Shown: positions 10,432 through 20,788, numbered from the stretch's first letter. The stretch is DNA of 64,000 bases from Haliotis asinina (GCF_037392515.1 NC_090292.1:46613747-46677746), one strand, 5' to 3'. Made by a program: numbers and translations. Notes: a model not told the origin generated them from the sequence alone.

Positions 10432-11226
10432 CTACTTCTGTGACTGTTGTAAGTAGACTGTACATACTTCATCATCAGGAAATATGTTTGTGCGTAAACG
10501 TCCATAGCGTTCATCAGCATGGGGTGAAGCATCCAAAACAAGATACCCATATTGTTTCCTCCCAACTGCATCTTGGAAGGATTCCATAAAATATTTAATT
10601 TGACCTGGAAATATTTGCGACGCCAAAATTCTGTATTCGTGTGCTGAACGCGGGTTAGACAACAGAACAAAGTAATGGGTGTTTAGAGATATGGTTCTGT
10701 TACATTCGCCTTTAGGAAAGGCTGACTGTTGAATGTTAATGACAGTAATTCCCAGATGATGAGATAGTGTGGTATAAAGATGTAAAAACAGTGGGTTCTT
10801 ACAAATGTCATGCATGAAGTCATCTACTACCAGTACACACTGTTTATCGGATTCCGAAGAATATGATTTTAACTCCTCTTCTGTAGGTAGTGCATCTTTA
10901 AATAGAATGTTGGGAATCGTCCTCGCAAGTTCGCTGTAGACATCCTGCCACACAGCATAGCAATACACAATCAGGTTGGGTGGTGGATTGAACATGCAGC
11001 TAGCTTGTTTTAAGAGCTGTGCAACCCAAAAGGTTTTCCCACTTGAAGATCCTCCCACAACCGATATTGTAGTAGGAGTTTGAAATGGTAACACACATTC
11101 TCCCATGATGTATTCAGATCGCTCTTTAGCACAGAACTGCAGTACTAGGCTTGATACCATGGTATTTATACACAACACAAACCTAATCTCATCTACACTA
11201 ATTTTATTGATATTTTTTTCATACAT
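10432..11226 (-). CDS. Polinton packaging ATPase (FtsK/HerA, A32-like)
   Basis: A 264-residue P-loop ATPase of the type that pumps genomes into capsids of Polintons and large DNA viruses. Walker A is GGSSSGKT (residues 58-65) and Walker B is VLVVDDF (about 131-137). A sensor-like region follows (VINIQQSAFPKG). An internal Met at residue 23 (MVSSLVLQF, position 11160) is an equally good start. The gene lies next to the protease, the usual Polinton order. The frame looks whole. Confidence 0.9.
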   Translation of the reverse strand: MYEKNINKISVDEIRFVLCINTMVSSLVLQFCAKERSEYIMGECVLPFQTPTTISVVGGSSSGKTFWVAQLLKQASCMFNPPPNLIVYCYAVWQDVYSELARTIPNILFKDALPTEEELKSYSSESDKQCVLVVDDFMHDICKNPLFLHLYTTLSHHLGITVINIQQSAFPKGECNRTISLNTHYFVLLSNPRSAHEYRILASQIFPGQIKYFMESFQDAVGRKQYGYLVLDASPHADERYGRLRTNIFPDDEVCTVYLQQSQK

Positions 11227-11236
11227 AGATATAACA

Positions 11237-11668
11237 TCAATTACAATCTAGACAAGAAGCAGAGCAGTATTTGAAATAATTACAAACATATTCAGATACA
11301 AAGGCGTCATTCCACATGAAGTTGTGTACATCAAACTGATGAAGTATATGGTTTAGACTCTGGCATGCTTTAAATTTACATAATACATAGTACAAACAAT
11401 AGAACCCACACACATTTGAATTCACAGATTGTAACCGGTGATTACTGCGTAAGTAAGAACCAGCATAAGTCTTTAAATAGCGATCAAATGTAACATCAAC
11501 AGGATCTGCTAAACTATCGAAGAATTCTGCTGTATTGTTTTTAAAGTACATAGCAACCCAGTGGCGACCACTGTTCTGACTGGACTCAGTATTCACAATA
11601 AATCCTACACCTTGTCTTTGCATGAAAGGTGCGATTATAGGAAGCGTATCTTTGGCATACACCCCCAA
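11237..11668 (-). CDS. Polinton adenain-like cysteine protease
   Basis: A 143-residue protein of the adenovirus protease/Ulp1-like fold, which matures capsid proteins in related viruses. The catalytic His lies in GRHWVAMY, the acidic residue likely follows in AEFFDSL, and the catalytic Cys lies in NVCGFYCLYYV. Size and position between ATPase and capsid genes match other Polintons. The frame looks whole. Confidence 0.88.
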   Translation of the reverse strand: MGVYAKDTLPIIAPFMQRQGVGFIVNTESSQNSGRHWVAMYFKNNTAEFFDSLADPVDVTFDRYLKTYAGSYLRSNHRLQSVNSNVCGFYCLYYVLCKFKACQSLNHILHQFDVHNFMWNDAFVSEYVCNYFKYCSASCLDCN

Positions 11669-11690
11669 GACGTGAGTCTGTTAGGTTGAA

Positions 11691-13065
11691 TCACACTGAA
11701 GGGCGCACATCAACTGTGAAGCTTTCATCTCTGTGTTTCTTGATGAAGACGTTTCGCGCTTGATCGATTTCGATGATGGAGTTTCTTTCACTGAGAATGA
11801 TGCAGCTCAGCGTTTTGGTTAGTGCAGCTTTGAACTCGATTTCCAACCGGACATTTCCAGTCTTCACCAGATTGAGGTACTCGGATTCTCCACACACCTC
11901 TTCCAGTTCAAAGACAAACAGTGCATTTCCTAACAAAAATTCTCCTCTGGATATGAAATTTCCTCGATTTTCTCTCCAAAACCCCATGCCATCAAACATG
12001 TTTACGTAGCCGTTCACATCATCAGCTCGAGTTGGACGTCCAGGTACACTGACACCATTCACATAGAGACTGACAGTTTTGAGCATGCTGGATTGAAAGT
12101 TGAAAGAATTCTTGTCATATGACCCATTCAAACTCTTGCTTTCCACAAAGGCGATGATGTAACGATTAGCAATGGGGTTGGACACATTATCAATGGTATG
12201 CGTCAGTTGAGAAACAGGGATGCTGTTGACCTTGACCTAAGACTTGGTGAAAGGGTAGAGTGCATTGGAGTTATTTTGGAACAGGGTGTTGTGAGCTAGA
12301 ATCAGCGCCGGGTTGACTTTGAGTTTGCATACTTGAAGATAAGCATCGAGTAGCTCAATGGTATACTCTTGGTTGGCTTTACCTCTCATCAAACAGAAAG
12401 TAGGTGATGATCTGTACAATTTCAAAGTCAAATCTACTCCATTGATTAAATGTCTTTTCATACAAAGGTCCAGACATGGTCAGTTCATTGCTCTTCTTGA
12501 TGAAGGTATCACGTGCAGTCAAACCGTAATTGGCTCCAGTGACACAATCAGTTGTTTCAATGGCATCATTATCTCCACCCTCATCTTTGTAAAACAGCTG
12601 CGATGTCATTTGAGAGCTTTTCGCATCAGCTCCATAGTTTAGCAAGGTCTTCATCATGCTCTTGTAAGCATAATGATTGTTGGTCGAAGACACCAACTGG
12701 TTCTGCATATACACTGAAATTTGTGAAAACAGTGCCTGCAAAAGCAAATTGACAGGTGCCACGTGTTCGTCTGCATCCAATACCGATCCATCCTCATGGG
12801 TGACTTTGAGTTTTACGTGCAGTTTTGTTCGCTTCAAATCAATGTAATCACTACCCGAATTGGATATGTGAAATTCCAGTGGAGAAGAGTCATTAATTTG
12901 ACTGAGCGGGCGTACATCTACAAAATAGTGTTGCTGGATACTGGTCTGATATGGAGGTAAGGTAAATAGGTTGAGCGAATCCGGTACCAACTCTTCAAAA
13001 GTTTTGCTATTCAATAAAGACATGATGTTCAACTGAAGATGTCGTTTTCTTTCACAGGAGTACAT
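11691..13065 (-). pseudogene. Polinton major capsid protein (broken)
   Basis: Double-jelly-roll major capsid protein. The N-terminal part has the conserved opening (LNLFTLPPYQTSIQQ, then VDVRPLSQI), followed by beta-rich segments with EFHISNSGSDYIDL. The C-terminal part contains YIIAFVESKSLNGSY and VSVPGRPTRADD. The reading frame is interrupted about twice, so this is a fossil. It lies between the protease and the small IPDY protein, as in other Polintons. Confidence 0.85.
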
Positions 13066-13382
13066 TTGAGCACTTTAGCTGTCTTGGAGGCGATGTTACT
13101 TGTCTGACGTATCTTCTTGCTTGTGGCAATCTGTTCACCTGCAGCTCTTTTTAAAGACCTATGACGATTTTCGTTAGCATCCGCTCTCTCCACAACACTT
13201 TGTTGTTCTGAAGTCATCTGCAGTTCGATTTTAGGTTCTTCCGGTTGAGAAACAGATCGGTGAGATGGAATAACTTTAGGGAGAGCTTTTCCATTCACAA
13301 CACGAGAAGTACTTGTCATGTGTTTCTTGAAGTAATTCTGCCATTTGCTATAATCTGGGATATACAGAGGGAGGGAATCCAT
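13029..13382 (-). CDS. Small Polinton protein with IPDYSKW start
   Basis: A 117-residue frame starting MDSLPLYIPDYSKWQNYF, followed by a low-complexity, Ser/Lys/Arg-rich middle. A short protein with this kind of opening usually lies between the two capsid genes in Polintons. Its function is unknown, and a scaffold or virion-associated role is only a guess. It overlaps the start of the capsid frame slightly. Confidence 0.6.
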   Translation of the reverse strand: MDSLPLYIPDYSKWQNYFKKHMTSTSRVVNGKALPKVIPSHRSVSQPEEPKIELQMTSEQQSVVERADANENRHRSLKRAAGEQIATSKKIRQTSNIASKTAKVLKCTPVKENDIFS

Positions 13383-13384
13383 GT

Positions 13385-13816
13385 TCAGTCAGCAAAGGGA
13401 TAACGTCTCAAGTGAAGTGTTGCATAAGTCTGCTCTTTCAAGAATGACAGTGGTGTTCCACTGCTCGCTTTTATACAGATTTCAATGTCAGGTGACTCTT
13501 TGACCATCACATGGATATCGTATTCATTAGCAAAGGAAAAGTTGGGTCCATTCCTCAGATCAATGCGTCTTAACAGTGGTAACTGGGTATTACCCACCAG
13601 TGAACTATCGCACAGGTTACACAGTATATCTACATAAGGATCGTTCACATGAGTGAGGTCTAACTTTCCAAAGTTTAACTCGGATAAAGACACGACCCAA
13701 AATCCATCAAACACCAGTCTTTGATTGAGCTTAATGCGAAAATGATATGGGCTGTTATCCTTGAAATAAGAATTTTTTGTGTCAGAACTCTTGAGAAACA
13801 CATATTTCTCCATCAT
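13385..13816 (-). CDS. Polinton minor capsid (penton-like) protein
   Basis: A 143-residue beta-rich protein fitting the single-jelly-roll minor capsid protein that occupies capsid vertices. Conserved parts are the opening (VFLKSSDTKNSYFKDNSPYHF), the central FDGFWVVSLSEL and the end ATLHLRRYPF. It overlaps the integrase start by 4 bp and starts just after the IPDY protein, giving tight viral spacing. The frame looks whole. Confidence 0.8.
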   Translation of the reverse strand: MMEKYVFLKSSDTKNSYFKDNSPYHFRIKLNQRLVFDGFWVVSLSELNFGKLDLTHVNDPYVDILCNLCDSSLVGNTQLPLLRRIDLRNGPNFSFANEYDIHVMVKESPDIEICIKASSGTPLSFLKEQTYATLHLRRYPFAD

Positions 13817-14952
13817 AGGTTTTTCAGTTGACTTTCTTCCACATATGAATCAAAAGAACTAGGCCAACCTAACCAACGAACCAAAACATACGTTTTTCCT
13901 CTCATGCGTTTCTTCTTTAAGATCTTTTCCACTTGCCACTCAATATCGTCTCCTTTGTTAACCTTTTGCAGTTCGGCAGTGTAAAAACTCCCTTTAATAA
14001 GTTCACCGTGAAAATCTTTAATTCTGTACAGAGGTATGTCTTGTTTTTTGAAACGTTCTGTTACTTTGAAAAGTTCTTCCGTCCACTTCAGATCAAGTTC
14101 TTTGCTGAACGGTTTCCTCAGGTATGGGATGCGAACAAGATCACCAACTTTATATCTGTATTTCTTTATCACTTGACCTTTTTTTTCCTTTGACTTCAAC
14201 AAGGGTTTGACATACAAGTGTTGCCAAACTTTTAATTCATTGCTTTTATTGACTTGAGCAGGTGATAGAAGGGGTAAAGACGAATGTGGGGTGTTATTGT
14301 AGTTGTACACCAAATCAGGTAGAACACTGAGATAATGCTTGGTGTTCTTATGTGTCATGTAACGTGTGATCAACGACTTCAGTGTTCTGTTGAAGCGTTC
14401 CACATAATTACTTTTAATGTTTTCGTTGCGTGCAATAGTAATGGTAATATTTTGTTTTTCCAAAAAAGATTTGAACACTCCCTTAAACTCACTACCACCA
14501 TCTACGCGTACTTTTCTTGGTTTTCTTTCTTGAAGTATTTTTTTAAAGGCTTTCAACACGGACTCTGGCCTTTTATTTTCCAAAGGAAGGGAAAAAGTAA
14601 ACCTACTCAGTATGTCAGTCACGACAAGCAAATACCGGATACCCTCATTTTCTTTGCTGTAGCGTGAAAGATCAGCAAGGTCCACATCCCACATTTCGTC
14701 CATGGAATTCACTCTGACTTTCATCCTTTTAAATCTGTGCTTGACTGGTTTGTGTAAACTGTAAGGATCTTGGTTGTTGACAAACCATTTCACCTTCCTG
14801 AGCTTAACATCAGGTTGAGGTGTTGTCTTCAATACCCGTCGGAGTTTGGACGGACCATAGTAGGCTCCTGGATTGTGAGGGTCATAATAATGCTTTTCTA
14901 ATGCTTTTTCGTGCCTCTCTAACAATACCCTGTTCATCTTTTGCGAAATCAC
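13813..14952 (-). CDS. Polinton integrase with chromodomain
   Basis: A 379-residue retroviral-type integrase that inserts the element's DNA. The DDE core shows Asp in EMWDVDLADL, Asp in RVDGGSEFKG and Glu in SNYVERFNRTLK. A basic SH3-like linker follows (YRYKVGDLVRIPY), and a chromodomain fills roughly the last 55 residues (EWQVEKIL, then VRWLGWPSSFDSYVEE). Chromodomains can steer integration to methylated histone H3. This is the first of the core leftward genes. The frame looks whole. Confidence 0.93.
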   Translation of the reverse strand: MISQKMNRVLLERHEKALEKHYYDPHNPGAYYGPSKLRRVLKTTPQPDVKLRKVKWFVNNQDPYSLHKPVKHRFKRMKVRVNSMDEMWDVDLADLSRYSKENEGIRYLLVVTDILSRFTFSLPLENKRPESVLKAFKKILQERKPRKVRVDGGSEFKGVFKSFLEKQNITITIARNENIKSNYVERFNRTLKSLITRYMTHKNTKHYLSVLPDLVYNYNNTPHSSLPLLSPAQVNKSNELKVWQHLYVKPLLKSKEKKGQVIKKYRYKVGDLVRIPYLRKPFSKELDLKWTEELFKVTERFKKQDIPLYRIKDFHGELIKGSFYTAELQKVNKGDDIEWQVEKILKKKRMRGKTYVLVRWLGWPSSFDSYVEESQLKNL

Positions 14953-15061
14953 ACACGTACTGAATGAAACCAGTTGTAACAGGCAATATATAACATGAAG
15001 GTACGAATAGGAAGGAACATATGCTTTTATTAATAGAATTCATTCATGTATACATTCACAA

Positions 15062-15589
15062 TTATTGAAAGCGATTTTCTAACAACAGCATCTTAACCAC
15101 ACGTTGCTTCAGAGCATGAAGCCACTCTGATGTTTTAAAATGAGTGTCCCGAAAGTCTTTGCAGCGGTATGAAACTATGTTCACGTAATTCAGAGATGTG
15201 TCATCACTAAATACTTCCAACCATGTATCAATCACGTGTTCATCATTGATTTCACTCATGGCCGTCATGAAAAGACCATCAACGTGATCCTGTTCTAGCA
15301 TGTGCTTACACGTGTGCACCAGTTCTCCCTCAGGTTCAAACATACATCCAAAACACAAATCACAGGATAACCGTCTAAGAATCTTAGCCAGTTCCAAAGT
15401 GTAACACAAAGTGGGAAGATTTTCCACATGCTTTATGTGATTTCCACTATCAACTTCGTCGACACACAAGAACAGTTTTCTTGTCTTTTTGATGATGATT
15501 CTTTTCGTTGACCTAGAATCATCTTGAAACTTTCTCTTAGCATCCTTGACACATTCACTGCGATCTTGAAACCATTCGTTAGATTGCAT
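15062..15589 (-). CDS. Polinton protein with CxGC motif, second copy type
   Basis: A 175-residue frame with a basic N-terminal third and a Cys/His motif (LCFGCMFEPEGELVHTC). This resembles the CYGC...HHQC motif of the plus-strand frame at 6513-7004, followed in both by an amphipathic segment. I infer the two are distant paralogues. No function is known. It lies between the integrase and the NADAR gene. Confidence 0.55.
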   Translation of the reverse strand: MQSNEWFQDRSECVKDAKRKFQDDSRSTKRIIIKKTRKLFLCVDEVDSGNHIKHVENLPTLCYTLELAKILRRLSCDLCFGCMFEPEGELVHTCKHMLEQDHVDGLFMTAMSEINDEHVIDTWLEVFSDDTSLNYVNIVSYRCKDFRDTHFKTSEWLHALKQRVVKMLLLENRFQ

Positions 15590-15682
15590 GACAACTGTTT
15601 CGTGCAGGGTGTGTGATGATTGTAGAACTTGCTTCCAGGAATAGAAAGCTGCTTTACCATTCAGTTGACTGTAAACAAGAAT

Positions 15683-16195
15683 TTAACACTTTTCACTCTC
15701 AACAACTTTGTCCATAAGCTCTTGTCTGACCTCCATCAAAGCTTTCCCCAACCAGTTTTGTCCCTTCCAGTTAGATGGATTTAATAGCTTGGGATCGTGA
15801 AGAGAGAGTCCAACACCCCACCGTCTATCATATGGACTGGCTTCAGCTAATATTTTTGTGGAGGTGTTCATTAATGCATGTCGAAGAGTGGAAGACTGAG
15901 TAAACTTAGCCAGTGCAACTTTCTTCACAACATGGTAACTCACAATATCCCATTTGTGTTGAATAAAGTTTTTCACACATCTTCCTAATCTCTTCTGCAT
16001 AACAGCAGAAGAGGCTCTTAAAATGTGTTGAGCTGTAACCACATCGCCAAACGTCATTGCCTTCATGTACATATAATACTGCTCAGCACAGTTGAAGATT
16101 TTACCATCAACTTCAATCCTAACAGGATAGTGCTGGCTAAATGGTGAAGATTTTGTATAAAAGAATACGAACCGATCTGTAACTCTTGTTCCCAT
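15683..16195 (-). CDS. NADAR (YbiA-like) domain protein carried by the Polinton
   Basis: A 170-residue single-domain protein. It matches the NADAR/YbiA family throughout: an F-S-x-H-Y-P opening (FSQHYPVRIEVDGK), AEQYYMYMKA, the middle W-D-I-V-S region, LAEASPYDRRWGVG and WLGKALMEVRQEL. The family acts on ADP-ribose-type N-glycosidic bonds. Some members remove ADP-ribose from guanine in DNA, and YbiA relatives act in riboflavin damage control. The conserved acidic/Trp-Gly segment is present and the length is normal. A role countering ADP-ribosylation defence is inference. The frame looks whole. Confidence 0.87.
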   Translation of the reverse strand: MGTRVTDRFVFFYTKSSPFSQHYPVRIEVDGKIFNCAEQYYMYMKAMTFGDVVTAQHILRASSAVMQKRLGRCVKNFIQHKWDIVSYHVVKKVALAKFTQSSTLRHALMNTSTKILAEASPYDRRWGVGLSLHDPKLLNPSNWKGQNWLGKALMEVRQELMDKVVESEKC

Positions 16196-17130
16196 GATGT
16201 CTGTTCAGCAAAGGCACACCGTGTCTGTTGCTTGTACTCAGTTGGAATAACATTGCTGTAAGCAGTGATAGATGCGAGCATGCGCACATCTGTTGGTGAA
16301 TTCAAACTATGTCATTGGACAACACACAATAATCACCATCGCTCATTGGTAGATTTATAGACGTAGTGGAACGTGTGTTTTTTAAAAAAAGAATGTGAAA
16401 GGGATGACTAATCATGACATGGCACTATTCAAAGGTTTAAGTTTCATCATCCAGTCATGCTACCCCTGGTTTGTTGATTGTATATATAGAGTTCACCGTG
16501 CACTGGGTATCAACCGGTCATGCCACCCTGTCGTGACTGTTCTGTATAAACAACTTATTTGAATAGACAGCATTCCAATCGTTTTGTAACAAATAACCAT
16601 CAACTATAGCGTGAAACATCCATTGATAATTTCTCCTTAAACATCATTAACTTCTTTTCATCATGGTGATATTATGTATCACTAGGCTTAATGAAATTGA
16701 TATGATTAGATAATGACTGTCACGTGTAGCTATGTTTGGGATGAAATGTGGGCCAAATGAGGGATGAGGGATGAGGGATAAATGAGGGATGAGGGATTTA
16801 TGGTCACTGGTTTCATTGTCTTTGCTAATTGGAGCACGAAATGAGGGATGTGGGTCATGGGCTATTGTTTTAGCTAATTACCGCATTGTTTTACCATTGT
16901 TTTGACATAGTTTCTATTGAAATTTATATCTACTGAGTACTATGCCAAAAAGAAGGCTCACGGGCCAATCTGGTGGAATTATTAATCTTTTAATTCTTCT
17001 GCTGCAGTATATCATCCGTGTATCCTTGGTGCAAGCTGGAGGCCCGCTTCCTTTAGCATTGTCCTTGTGATACTCCGTGGTGGGTGGGGACCTTGGATGA
17101 TGAACCATATGACACCAACCATGGCTTATG
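16196..17130. other. Right flank of the Polinton, no gene seen
   Basis: This AT-rich stretch has no confident frame. The right end of the Polinton should lie somewhere in the first few hundred bases, but I could not find an inverted repeat matching the left side. Short direct repeats of GATGAGGG occur at 16759-16800. Confidence 0.45.
16759..16800. repeat. GATGAGGG short tandem repeat
   Basis: About five imperfect copies of an 8-bp unit (GATGAGGG and variants with AAATGAGG), with a related single copy near 16840. Confidence 0.75.
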
Positions 17131-17137
17131 AAATACT

Positions 17138-17250
17138 CCCCCCCAAAAAAAAAACAAAAACAAAAAAAAAAACAAAAAAAACCAAACAAACAAAAAACAC
17201 ACACACAACCACCCCCACCCCCCAAAAAAAACAAACAAAAAAACAAAACG
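17138..17250. repeat. A/C-rich low-complexity tract
   Basis: Runs of A broken by single C, then CA and C runs. The poly-Phe/Cys frame on the minus strand is an artefact of this composition. It marks the junction between Polinton-side DNA and the LINE that follows. Confidence 0.85.
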
Positions 17251-17269
17251 TCCACTTGTAATTGATCCT

Positions 17270-18450
17270 GTTGATACTGACCACAGACCGTATCTGTCAA
17301 TTGAGTATTGGCCACGTTTCCTTGTTATTGAGACTCCGGACAAGACACCATTAAAGCTGAACCCTTTCGCAGTATCTAAGGGTATTCAAGGTATTGCTGG
17401 GGACGTTAAGAACATTCGACGCTTACGTTCTGGTGCGCTACTAGTTGAGTGCAGCAAGAAACAACAAGCAACCAATCTGATGAATGTTGAATCTTTTGAA
17501 GGCATTCCGGACATACGACCTTGAACACGAGTAAAGATATCATCAGAGGTCGTGACCGACTGTTTGCTGATATGTCCGAACTTGACATAGCATCAGAGAT
17601 GAAAGATCAAGGTGTGCTATATGTAAAGCGCTTTTCAACCCGACAAAAACAATGAAACCATCCAAACAAATACCTATCTGTTTCCTTTTTCATCGCCAAA
17701 TGTTCCTAAATCAGTGAAGGCAGGTTACTGCAGCATCCAAGTTGAAACCTACATCCCCAACCCATGCAGGTGTTTTAAATGCCAAAAATATGGACACGGT
17801 GTAAATACCTGCACATTGTTGTGTGTGCTCACTGTGGTGAGAAGACACACACAACAGAAGATTGTGACAGTGATTTTAAAAAATGCACCAACTGCTCAGG
17901 CGACCATTCTTCTTCTTCGAAACAATGTCCAATTTGGAAAGAGCAAATGGCAATAAACAGAGTAAAGTTTTACCCAAAACATTTCTTTTTCTGAGGCAAA
18001 ATATATGGTGAAAAGATCTGACTTTACAGAAGGTTATGCTACAGTCGCAAACACATCATCTTTGCGCAGCTATAAAATAACTAAATCATCTACAAGCTGC
18101 CAAACTACCTTGACTTGGGTCAGTTGTGACTCTCCACAACTTCTATACCCAGCTATGTCATCACAGACTGAGGAATCACTTCCTGGAACACCAAAGTCTT
18201 CTTCTGATCATAAATCATCTTCGCAGTCACGCACTGATTATCAATCGACAACTGATAGACAACAAACTGCTCAAGGTAAACCTAAGCCTAAGCCTGATGC
18301 TTCAAAACAACAAAGTGGCAGAGCTCCTAAAGGGTCACAAAATAAAATTCAATTGCTCAATAAATATTGGAGACATGGACGTTTCTGAAAACGTCCATTC
18401 TAGGCCACATAGCTTGTCGCCCTCCAAAAGAGTGCAGGGTAGATCCCAAT
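17270..18450 (+). pseudogene. LINE ORF1 (RRM-like plus CCHC zinc knuckles)
   Basis: RNA-binding ORF1 protein. The first part reads WPRFLVIETPDKTPLKLNPF in one frame. Further on come three knuckles: CRCFKCQKYGHGVNTC, CAHCGEKTHTTEDC, then CTNCSGDHSSSSKQCPIW. It then continues through a Ser/Gln-rich tail to about 18450. Reading needs several frame changes, so it is a dead copy. The knuckle order is that of Jockey/I-type LINEs. Confidence 0.8.
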
Positions 18451-18489
18451 AAATCCTCCCAAAAGATAGTTTATTCCAGTAATGTTGTA

Positions 18490-19090
18490 TAGTGGAACTG
18501 CAGTGGATTGAGGACTAATTTACATGAATTACAGCTATTAGTCCAAGATTTTACACCTTCAGTGATATGTCTCCAAGAGACATATTTAAAACAAACAGAT
18601 ACATTTCACCTTCGTCATTTTAATGCATATCATTGTTTTTCACCTCCGTGTGATAGGGCCACTGGCGGATCATCCATTCTAGTCAGACAAAACGTTATTC
18701 AAAGCCCTGTTCCACTTATTACTAATATGCAGGCTGTTGCAGTGAGAATTACTTTACATGTAGCATTTGCAAAAACTGATCTTCAAGCTCTATATGACCA
18801 ACTCAAGAAGCCCTGTATTACAATGGGAGATTTAAATGGGCGGGCACAACCCACTCTGGGGTAGTCTAAATACAAACGCTAAAGGTAAATTGTTGGAGGA
18901 GTTTTGTTCTGACAATGATTTATGCATTTATAATGATGGTTCCAGCACATATTTACACCCTGGTACAGGGACCTATTCTGCTCTCGACTTGTCACCCACA
19001 AATTCAGAACTACTTCATGAATTCGAATGGTCAGTCCACGATGACCTCTGTGGAAGTGACCATTTTCCTACTATATTAAAATCTGTAACT
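18490..19090 (+). pseudogene. LINE APE-type endonuclease fragment
   Basis: Matches the exonuclease-endonuclease-phosphatase fold that nicks target DNA: PSVICLQETYL (catalytic Glu), GGSSILVRQ, CITMGDLNG (Asp/Asn) and, in the next frame, HDDLCGSDHFP (SDH motif). The frame shifts near 18840, between GDLNG and the WGS region. Confidence 0.82.
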
Positions 19091-19219
19091 CCATCTGATG
19101 TTCCTCCGTCATCAAGGAGGAATTTTAAAAAGGCTAACTGGACTTTATATGAAACACTGTGTGCTGAAATACTTAAACCTGAACGTTTTATTGACGTTCC
19201 TGATGCTATTAAATGTCAT

Positions 19220-20170
19220 TACAAAATTAGCTTCTAATGAGTCTAATCCCGCATTTAATTGTGTTTTCAATCCTCTCTATGAGGATATTTTTAAGAAAAG
19301 GTCTTCCTTTGTTCCACATCTTGGACTCAGAATGAAGCCATTTCTTGCTGCTACTAATATTGAGCAGGAAAATATAGCTCCTTCCCAACTTCTGTCTTCT
19401 CCTCCTTGGCAGATGGTGAGGCCCCAAGTGGACCTAACATTAACTACATTTTAAAAATCAGAAACTAATGAATTACAATACAAACAAAAATATAATCAAC
19501 TAAAGCATAAATATAGCAATTATATAAATCCTTATTTACAGATGGGCCCAAGGACGGTGGTGCAGTGGCTTGTGCCACTGTCACTGGATCCAGAACAATA
19601 TCTTCTAGACTACCGGATAGCACCTATTTTCACAACGGAAGCACACGCTATATTAACGGCTCTTAAAATATTCAAAGACACCCTAAACATAAACAATACA
19701 TGACCTATGAACAATATTTTCTTTCTGATCTTCACGCGATTAAACATCTTTCTTGCAAACATCCACTTTTAACAGAAATTATTGAACTAACTGAACTTGC
19801 TACTGGTTAATATGACATCGTCCTCTGTTGGTTACCCGTCCACGTTGGCATTTCTGGGAATACAATGGCCGATCTTGCTGCCAAGGCAGCACTCAACAAA
19901 TCTGTGACACCACTTCTTATTTCCTTATTCTGATAACAAAGCTAGCATTGGAGCTTACATCTGTGACCTGATGCAGAAAAAGTGGGACACCCCAGTAGGT
20001 ACAAGTAAATTTCATGAAATAAAACCGTATATTGGTTACACCTACTTGGGCTGTCAGTCCAGATTTGAAGAGATCACGAAGCGACGATGCTGTATTGGCC
20101 ACACAAGATATACACATGCGCCGTTTTGTATCCCTTGTGATGAGAGTCACGGTCAAGCATGCCCTGCTGG
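19220..20170 (+). pseudogene. LINE post-palm, RNase H and C-terminal Cys/His remnants
   Basis: ESNPAFNCVFNPLYED marks the region after the RT palm. DGPKDGGAVACATV near 19545 is the start of an RNase H domain, and LCWLPVHVGISGNTMADLAA is its end. The C-terminal part reads YIGYTYLGCQSRFEE and CCIGHTRYTHAPF. Several stops and shifts occur. The same segments recur on the minus strand at 22861-23781 and 58880-59520. Confidence 0.8.
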
Positions 20171-20250
20171 TAAGTATCTTTTACGCCGTTTTGTATCCCT
20201 TGTGATGAGAGTCACGTTCAAGCATACCCTGCTGTTAAGTATCTTTTACC
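20121..20250 (+). repeat. 65-bp tandem duplication in LINE end
   Basis: The segment starting CCGTTTTGTATCCCTTGTGA appears at 20121 and again at 20186 with two or three differences, so the duplication followed the loss of function. Confidence 0.85.
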
Positions 20251-20788
20251 ACTGTTCGTCCTCATTTAATTATTGGTTTTATAAACGAAATCGATTTCAT
20301 GATTGAATTGTGATAAATATGTTCTGTAGATAGAACTATTTTAATGATTGATAGTATGAACTAGCAACTTGTATTGTTAGTGGCTGTATCCTCAAAAGTA
20401 TCGAGAGGGTATGTAAGTCCCAAAACATTCACAGTTTCATTTTTGCTTACCCTATGTTAAACGTAGTATATTTCAATTTTATATTTAAATTTATTCTTTT
20501 AAAGTTTGGCTAAACTTCCCTACAATCGCCAGCAGCTGAGGAGATGGTATAAAGGTACTATAAGTCACCGTGGTCCCTGGTTTGGTGATCTACCTTCAGT
20601 TGTTGTTGGTCTGTGGCCCATTTTTATAATGGTATCATCCTCTGTAGTTATTTTGTTTTGGATGTAATTACTAGTTTTTAAATATCTATATGTGATAATC
20701 TAATTGTGTTACTGTCCTTCGTTTTGTATAATATTAATGATTTTCGTCACAATATGGCTGGAATATTGCCGATGGGACGTTCAATCAC

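Larger units (their letters stand above)
1982..16560. mobile_element. Polinton/Maverick fossil
   Basis: A virus-like self-synthesising DNA element of the Polinton/Maverick (adintovirus-related) group. Diagnostic parts are protein-primed PolB, A32/FtsK-type packaging ATPase, adenain-like protease, double-jelly-roll major capsid, minor capsid and retroviral-type integrase with chromodomain. The polymerase side reads rightward to about 7000 and the structural block reads leftward from about 16200, so the two converge near 7100. It is broken, with about four or five interruptions in total, yet most small frames are open, suggesting a moderately young fossil. A Tc1 element (8776-10072) has inserted inside it. 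Terminal inverted repeats were not found, so the outer limits are approximate. Confidence 0.9.

Noticed and set aside
1982-16560. Terminal inverted repeats of the Polinton
   Set aside because: Visual comparison of both flanks gave only short, weak similarity, not enough to define the ends.
17053-17343. Phe/Cys/Gly-rich minus-strand frames
   Set aside because: Low-complexity A/C tract read on the other strand.
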